A stretch of 64,000 bases of DNA from Smallanthus sonchifolius (taxonomy: Eukaryota > Streptophyta > Magnoliopsida > Asterales > Asteraceae): NCBI GenBank assembly GCA_023525975.1, contig CM042025.1:449001-513000 (forward strand). Reading direction: 5' to 3'. Numbering within the stretch: the stretch's first letter is position 1; each line of letters starts with the position of its first letter. This document shows, piece by piece, positions 57,870 to 64,000 of this stretch. The notes beneath the pieces are model-generated. The model was not told where the DNA came from. It ran no database searches and saw only the letters and a program-made list of their open reading frames with translations. A program made the translations under genes and the position numbers.

Positions 57870-58165
57870 TTGCTCTTCGTTCGTTTCTTGTCGAGATTAG
57901 AGTTTTTTCCCGCCTTTCGAGGTTTCTGGCAGTGGGCGAAAGTTTTTCTGCATCGGGCGAAAGTTTTTCTGCATGTTCTTAATACTTTAGGGTAAAAGTA
58001 TTAAACTTCTGGCCGAAATTTTTCTGAAACATTGAATTTCAAACTTTCAAACAAAACTTCTAGACGAAAGTTTTTTTTTCGGATGGAAGTTTTTTTCTAG
58101 TCGAAAGTTTTTGTTCCAGCCAAAAGTTTTGTTTGGTTGAAAGTTCTCAGACGAAAGTTCTACTG
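57870..58165 (+). repeat. CGAAAGTTTTT array in the copia leader
   Basis: About nine spaced copies of GCGAAAGTTTTTCTGCA or its variants (CCGAAATTTTT, TCGAAAGTTTTTG, GACGAAAGTT) between primer site and gag. The ORF 57489-57995 across it is a low-complexity frame, not a gene. Confidence 0.7.
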
Positions 58166-58195
58166 TTTGGACGACAGTTTACTTTTGTATTCTTG

Positions 58196-59110
58196 ATGGG
58201 TGATACAAATACTTCCGTCAATATTGTTGTACTTATGGATTCTTCTAATTCATTATTTCTACATCCATCTGATCATCCCGGGATGTGGCTGCTTTACAAA
58301 AGTTTTGTTGGTTCATGGAAGCGTGCCATTTCTATTTCTTTATCGACCAAGAATAAGCTAGGGTTTGTTAACGGTACTCTTTCAGCACCAAGTACCTCTT
58401 CAGATTTTGCTTTATGGAAAAGGTGTAATGGCATGGTCATTTCATGGATCTTAAACACTCTGTCATGTGAAATTAGTGAGAGTGTATTGTATGTTGAAAA
58501 CTGCAAATCAGCTTCAGGATGAATTGAATGATAGATATGGGTAGAGTAATGGGGCAAAGTTTTATCAACTACAGAAGAGTTTGTCTGTCATCTCCCAAGG
58601 GATGATAACATTTCCACTTACTTTAGCAAAATTAAGTCTATTTGGGATGAGTTGAATGCTCTCGAACCCATCCCGTCCTGCATTTATAGGAATGCCAAAT
58701 TCTTAGCCAAACGTGACACTAATGAGCATTTGATTCAATTTCTTATGGGGCTTAATTCCTGTTATGACACGATCAGAGGAAATATTATTATGATGCAAAC
58801 GCTTCCGTGTATCAATCAAACTTACGCTTTTCTGAATCAGGATGAAAAACAAAGGGGGCTTCATTCTTTTGCACAATTTATTCCTCAAAATGCCTTTATG
58901 ACTATGAATGTTCAAGTCCCCAAGAATTCTGATACCCGGATTGCAAGTCGAAAGGGTATTATCTGTAGTCACTGCAAGAAATCTAGGCATGATGTTAGTA
59001 AGTGTTACAGATTTATTAGTTTTCCTAAAGCTTTCAAGTTCACCAAAGCCATGAAGATTGCTGCGAATGCCAGTTCAAATATTGTTCCAACTGTTCCTCA
59101 GTCTGTCTAA
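58196..59110 (+). pseudogene. Copia gag remnant
   Basis: The N-terminus has FLHPSDHPGMWLL, then SISLSTKNKLGFVNGTLSAP and LWKRCNGMVISWIL, all standard copia Gag motifs. The frame breaks near 58522 and resumes around 58560-58650 and from 58652. A zinc-knuckle relic CSHCKKSRHDVSKCY (58970-59014) lacks the usual glycine and histidine spacing of a perfect CX2CX4HX4C. Non-functional. Confidence 0.8.
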
Positions 59111-59236
59111 CTGCAGATTAGCATGCTTCCCTGATGGAACTTTTACAGAAAAATCTTGGGACTAGTAGTGGAGTTCCTCATGTTCAACCTCTTAGTTTTG
59201 CAAGCTTTACAAGTCTTATTGGCCTGCAATTCGACT

Positions 59237-59310
59237 AAAGTTGAAACCACTTGGATTATTGATACCGGTGCTAGTGATCATTTGTGCTTCGATTTTAACT
59301 TATTTTTTAT
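59237..59310 (+). pseudogene. Copia protease remnant
   Basis: WIIDTGASDHLCFDF, the aspartic protease active site (DTGAS), is followed by small internal duplications at 59305-59450 (three copies of TTATTGGCCTGCAG with AGTAGAAGTAG runs) that wreck the rest. Confidence 0.75.
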
Positions 59311-59453
59311 TGGCCTGCAGTAGAAGTAGAAGTAGTTATGATGGTTATAAGTAGTTCCCAATTTTTATTGGCCTGCAGCAGAGGTAGAAGTAGAAGTAGT
59401 TATGATGGTTAACTTTACAAGTCTTATTGGCCTGCAGCAGAAGTAGTTCCCAA

Positions 59454-60005
59454 TTTTTTTATCTTGTTCATGTTGATACATGGGGATCGTATCGATCTAG
59501 AACTTATGATGGTTATAATTATTTTCTTACAGTTGTTGATGATTATTGTGGAACAACTTGGACTCGTCTTTGACTACTAAAGGGAATGTTTTTTTCTCAT
59601 TCTTCAAGGGTTTATTGAAATGGTAGAGACTCAATTCAACATTAAAGTCAAGTGTATTCGTTTTGATAATGCTTATGAACTGGGTTCAGGGACTCATCCC
59701 ACCGAATACTTGCGACAAAAAGGAATTATTCATCAGACTACTTATCCTGGTGTGCCTCAAAAGAATGGTGGTGTTGAACGAAAACGCAAGCATCTTCTTG
59801 AAACTGCTAGGACACTTAAGTTTCAGTCCAAGTTACCTATTAACTTTTGGGGTGATTGTGTTCTCATTGCTACTCATCTCATTAATCTATTTCCTACCAA
59901 GTTATTACGGGGCAAAACTCCTCATGAGGATCTTTTTGGCAAAGCTCCTTCTTACCGTCATCTTCGCATTTTTAGATGTTCATGCTATGCCTCAACTTCT
60001 GCATA
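59454..60005 (+). pseudogene. Copia integrase remnant
   Basis: LVHVDTWGSYRSRTYDGYNY then FLTVVDDYCGTTWT; after a stop, IKVKCIRFDNAYEL, GIIHQTTYPGVPQKNGGVER and LRIFRCSCYA follow. This is the DDE integrase core of copia (the D, D and E positions are still visible, the usual DNGxE region altered to DNAYE). Stops at 59572 and 60003. Confidence 0.8.
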
Positions 60006-60573
60006 AGGAAGAGACAAATTTCAACCACGGGCACATGCATGTGTGTTTGTTGGTTATCCTTTTGGGAAGAAAGGTTACAAGCTTTACAACCTTGACACTC
60101 GTATAGTTTTTGTGTTCTTGAGATTTTCGTAAACATGTTTTTCCATCCTTACATTCTTCTGATCATTCGTCTCCTTTTCCTTCTCTTAATGACTTGTTTG
60201 ATAATCTAAATATGTTGTTGATTCCCTTTCCGCTTCTTCAATTCCTCATGTTGTTGTTCCTTCTTCCTCTTCTTCTTCAGTTCATCCTATTGTTGATCCT
60301 TCTTCTTTTTCTTCTCCTTCTGTTCCTTCTCTTGATTCTTCTTTCCCATCATCTTTGTATTCATCTTCTCCAGGTGAGGTCAAACGGTCTTCTAGACCTT
60401 ATGTTCCTCCTTATCTACAGGATTATGTCTATAGTTCTGTATTCACTTCTTCTTCTTCTCTCGATTCCCTTTGTTCTCATACTCCGCCCAATGTTTGTCA
60501 GGCTTCTGCTTTTGTCAATCTTGTTGATTTGACCAAGGATTCTCATCAACTTATTCTTTCTCTTGACAATATC

Positions 60574-61455
60574 AAAGAGCCTTCTACTTATCAAGAGGTT
60601 GTTGAACACCCAGCTTGGCAAGAAGCTATGTCAAAGGAATTAGCAGGGTTGGAAAGCAATTAAACCTGGGAAGTTATGTCTTTGCCTAAGGGTAAAAAGG
60701 CTATCAAGTGTAAATGGATGTATAAAGTCAAATACAATGCTGATGACACTGTTGAGCGTTGTAAAGCCCGCTTGGTAGTTCGTGGAGATACTCAAAAGGT
60801 TAGTATTAATTACAATGAGACTTTTTGTCTTCTTGTTAAAATGACCACCATTCAAAGTCTCATTGTTGTTGCTACTAAGCGACATTAGGGTTTATATCAG
60901 TTGGATGTCAATAATGTTTTTTTACATGGTGATCTTGATAAGGACATTTACATGAGTGCTCCTCCGGGTATGCCTTTATCATCCCTAGATCAAGTTCTCA
61001 AACTTAAGAAATCTCTTCATGGTTTGAAGCAAGCTTTTCGACAATGGTATGGGAAGTTATATCTGATGCTTTCAAAACTAAAGGCTATATGCAGTCTGCT
61101 AATGATTATTCATTGTTTTTCAAGACCATGGGTGATTTTGTTGTTTATATGGAAGTCTATGATGATATTCTTCTAACTGGCAACGATGATAAGGAAATGT
61201 CTGCTTCAAAATCCTTCTTGGTATTTCAAATCAAAGATATTGGTCCTCTTAACTATTGTTTGGGCTTTGAAGTTCTCAGGACTGATTCTAGGGTGATCAT
61301 GCCTCGCCGAAAGTTTGCTAAAGATTTGCTGACAAACTTTAATTCTGCTGATCTTTCTCATGTCCATTCCCCTCTACTGTTGCATTTACAGTTTAAAACT
61401 AGTGGACATGTTCTTGATGAACCTTCAAATTATCGTTTAATCGTTTGTTCACAGG
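60574..61455 (+). pseudogene. Copia reverse transcriptase remnant
   Basis: Starts EVVEHPAWQEAMSKELAGLE (stop at 60661), then KCKWMYKVKYNADDTVERCK and ARLVVRGDTQ, QLDVNNVFLHGDLDKDIYM, and LKLKKSLHGLKQAFRQWYGK. A frameshift follows, then VYDDILLTGND, where the catalytic YVDD reads VYDD, and DIGPLNYCLGFEV. In-frame stops at 60661 and 60886. Dead copy. Confidence 0.85.
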
Positions 61456-62433
61456 TCATGGGTAACGGGCCAGTGGGTTACAAGCTAATGGGTAACGGGT
61501 CACGGGTATAGAATTGGTCTAGGATTGGCCGAGTATGCGGGAAGTGGACGTTAGGGTTGGAGTTTGTTGCTGATTAAAAGGAGTACATGGACCTAGTTTA
61601 TTTAGCATGTGGGTTTTATTTGTTTTCATAAATAGCTTAGTTGCAGTAGCTTTTTCAAGAGTCCAGTTTGTTTCCTTTGTAAGCATGTTTTGAGAGTTTA
61701 ATAACAACAGAAAACTCGTCGCAAATTGTGTGTGTAGTGTGTATTCTCAGGGGCCTGAATCAACAGATATAACATCACTCTTCATAGTTCAGACAATTTT
61801 AGTTCACAAGGATAAGAATGTCTAAAAACCACATATCATTTTCTCCACTCATGGTAACTTCAATTAATGCCTACATATTTTACTTTTATGGTATTTGCTA
61901 ACAGAGAAAACAAAGCAGAAGATTGCAGCTTGCCAGCAATAAGGAGATACCATAATATGAAATCAGCCCCCAAATCAAAACTTCAACATACAATTAAGAT
62001 CTTCTGTGGGTAAAATGCAGATAAAACAACTCGACTCGCATCTTCTCCTTCTGCGACAATAAATAAATTATTTAATTTATAATCACGTTCAATCATCAAT
62101 ATCTTCGATGTTTTATTCCAATCAACATCTAATGCACATATGGTGAGTAGTTGAATAAACAAAACTCATTTCACAAAGGTTTTACATTTGATGAACAAAT
62201 TATACGTATTATATTACATTTGGTAAACTGTATGATTAAAAAAATATTTAACCAAAACTTGTGGCTTATCTTGCAAAATTGAAACTTGCACAAAGACTAT
62301 GCAAATTACAAGTCAAGTTCAATGTATATCAGCATGCTAGTGTCTAATTTTTCTGTTTTCTTACCATATTTCAGGCAAGTTTAGGTAAATTAATGTGAAT
62401 TAGAAACATACCGTGTAAAAATTACTTCCAATA
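61456..62433. other. No gene recognised; likely 3' region of the next gene
   Basis: 61456-61740 has GGGTAACGGG repeats and LTR-like sequence, with no clear boundaries. From about 62000 the sequence could be 3' UTR of the minus-strand gene whose stop lies at 62434-62436. Confidence 0.35.
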
Positions 62434-64000
62434 TCACTTATCCTGATCGAAGTCCAGCAAGAAATCAGTCAAGTTTTCAGAGTCGGCTATAGCTTCCTCC
62501 AAACTCATCTTACCTTTACCTTTTGCAGGTTTAGGCTGCAAATAAGAAGTGGAATTATAAAACAAATTTAGATCATCTACAAATCGTATCATTTTTTACA
62601 TCAATTCTATACATTTTAACCATTTACCAAAAAATGGATCGATTAAGGTTGGTACTTATTTCTACCACGTGGAATGGTAAATGAAGGAAAAAAAAACAAA
62701 CAAACAAACATACCCAGACCCAGTATAATCCCACTCATAGTATTATAACTATTGGTAGGGTCTGGGGAGGGTGGGATGAAAGCAAACCTTACCTCCGTCC
62801 CATGGGATAGAGAGGCCGCTCTCATTGAGACCCCCGGCTCCAAAAACCTCACTCAAAAAACCTCATCTTTTTTTTTTCTTTTTTTTTACATAGTATAGTA
62901 TAGCATAAAAAATTATAGTAATCCAGATAACATAAAAAGGCTAAAAGAATTGGAGCAACCAACCATGCAAGATTTCTAATGACCAAAGGTGTAAACTATC
63001 ACTAACATACAGTAGTAGGTAAACTCTAATGGAAAAAGAGCCAACAAACATATAGTAGCGAACGGATAAAGGAGCAAACAGAATAGATCGTAAAAAAAGC
63101 ACTAACCCTTATGTAGGTACCTATACACTCCACTAAAAGGTCTCTACGGCCAAACAAGACTAAAACAAAGCTAAGACTAAGTCCAAGTCTAAGGTTAGGC
63201 AAACACAAGTAAAGGCAAAGCTAAAAGCCCCAAGACAAATCTAAGACATATTTATACCCTATCAAAAAAGTGTATTCAAATGCTTACGAGCTCCAAAATT
63301 AGTTTATTCTGAAATATTACAAAATTACTTTGATAATTTAGTTTTTGCAAACATATTTAATACAAGTATTATTTACAAATCAACACAACATGACAAGACC
63401 CCTTTTGACGCACACTAAAAATCAATCATTTTGACCCAACCCATTTTCCCATTACCTATTTACCTTAACTTCCCAATTTGTTAAACAATATTTCCATTGT
63501 ACTTTTAGATGTTGCAATTTTGACCCATTCATATTCAAAATTTTGAATTGGTCGCATTGGGCTAATGTTTAATCTCTAACGGGTCATATGGTTAAAGATA
63601 AAAGATTGAACTAAAGGAAACGAGTGGGTTGAGTAAGCCAAATAACTTAGAAATATCCAAATGCATATACCTCTTTATAAGGAAAAGTTAGATCACTATG
63701 GTAATAGTATAATTCTGTAATAATATTTAACATGCTAATTATTTACAAAATTCAAATTTAAAAAAAAAACAAGTGTTTGTCAGTCCTCCCAAACCAATAC
63801 AACATGTTTTGACTCAAACCCATCTTGACATCTTACCCAGCCTGTCTGACCCCCCCCCCCCCCCCTCTTTCTTCTTCCCCCTTTACCTCCCCTAGTATTC
63901 AGGATAATAGAAAGAGATTACCTATCATCCAAAACTTAAATAAAATCAGAAATTATAAAAACTACCTTTGATTTGCGAAGCTCAGGAGTAGTTTTCAAGA
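62434..64000 (-). CDS. C-terminal exons of an unidentified minus-strand gene (partial)
   Basis: The terminal exon 62434-62535 reads PKPAKGKGKMSLEEAIADSE then NLTDFLLDFDQDK and stop. It joins in phase to an exon at the window edge (63967-64000: LKTTPELRKSK) across a ~1.43-kb intron with GT (63966, minus) and AG ends. The reading is clean and looks like the basic linker and acidic tail of a conserved nuclear or chromatin protein, but I do not recognise the family and give no function. The rest of the gene is to the right of the window. The intron holds an Au-like SINE. Confidence 0.6.
62715..62845 (+). mobile_element. Au-like SINE (copy 2)
   Basis: AGTATAATCCCACTC, GGGTCTGGGGAGGGTGGGAT, CAAACCTTACCTCCGTCCC, GAGACCCCCGGCTCC; parallels 33920-34043. 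Oriented opposite to the host gene. Confidence 0.65.
62870..63960. other. Intron sequence, low complexity, no gene
   Basis: Poly-T and poly-C runs (62867-62887, 63850-63865) and AT-rich filler within the last intron of the minus-strand gene. No element ends recognised. Confidence 0.4.

Larger units (their letters stand above)
57480..61455 (+). mobile_element. Decayed Ty1/copia retrotransposon, 3'-truncated
   Basis: The 5' LTR ends ...GTTTTACA at 57658, followed directly by primer site TGGTATTAGAG (57659). The order gag, protease, integrase, reverse transcriptase is that of copia. Many frameshifts and stops separate the domains. The copy ends inside or after RT at about 61455 with no RNase H and no matching 3' LTR. 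It sits in the WAK-C 3' flank, in the region corresponding to block X after WAK-A. Confidence 0.85.

Noticed and set aside
57489..57995. 168-aa ORF rich in Phe, Leu and Ser
   Set aside because: Crosses the LTR end, primer site and leader array of the copia element; low-complexity frame, not a protein gene.
60194..60532. 112-aa leucine-rich ORF
   Set aside because: Out-of-frame reading of the Ser/Pro-rich copia linker between integrase and RT (TTCTTCTTCT runs).
63849..63866. Long poly-C run (also at 9549)
   Set aside because: Homopolymer of uncertain length, prone to sequencing error; no structure around it.

Overview
This is plant nuclear DNA. It is AT-rich and intron-bearing, and it is packed with LTR retrotransposons, TRIM-like elements, Helitrons, MITEs and tRNA-derived SINEs. 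A eudicot is very likely. Asteraceae is my guess from the general look of the repeats, but nothing here proves it. There are no rRNA genes, CRISPR arrays or bacterial-type operons.

The backbone is a tandem cluster of three wall-associated receptor kinase (WAK/WAKL) genes on the + strand. WAK-A (14984-19300) carries a 7-bp deletion in the kinase exon and would give only a ~453-residue protein without a kinase. WAK-B (36575-44254) is intact, about 770 aa. WAK-C (52245-56589) is full length, about 765 aa, but has lost the catalytic-loop lysine of HRDxKxxN. All three share one layout: exon 1 with signal peptide and cysteine-rich ectodomain, exon 2 with one calcium-binding-type EGF module, exon 3 with membrane span and kinase. 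They also share a TATA box just upstream and related 3' flanks. A fourth, broken copy (start of exon 1 only, minus strand, 5127-5462) lies in an inverted duplicate (5127-7612) of the WAK-B 5' region (34353-36826). That duplicate also carries a divergent, decayed C-terminal half of a SNAP33-like SNARE gene.

Layout. 1-3000: LTR remnant and Yippee-like exons. 3172-5127: Helitron and a tandem LTR/PBS element. 5127-7612: inverted duplicate. 8720-11355: TIR element with minisatellites. 11990-14703: LTR remnant, a foldback element and a complete TRIM. 14984-19300: WAK-A. 19797-32811: a tandemly duplicated ~2.1-kb block whose first copy was invaded by a 9-bp-TSD MITE and by a complete 8.2-kb gypsy-type element (22153-30330, TSD TGTAG); the second copy keeps both empty sites. 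33347-34043: fragment of a CNOT4-type RRM gene and a SINE. 34301-36826: SNAP33-like remnant and WAK-B promoter. 36575-44254: WAK-B, with a 5-kb transposon-filled intron. 44447-51990: MITE, LTR, hAT-type element, gene-like debris, and an LTR element with inverted minisatellites. 52189-56589: WAK-C. 57480-61455: decayed Ty1/copia. 62434-64000: last exons of a minus-strand gene running off the window.

Functionally, the WAK genes would encode plasma-membrane receptors that bind pectin in the wall and signal through a Ser/Thr kinase. The cluster shows birth and decay side by side: one sound gene, one probable catalytic-loop variant, one truncated gene and one 5' relic. The most unusual object is the gypsy-type element. 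Its only sizeable ORF (25472-26068) encodes a proline-rich, coiled-coil, apparently tail-anchored membrane protein in place of gag-pol.
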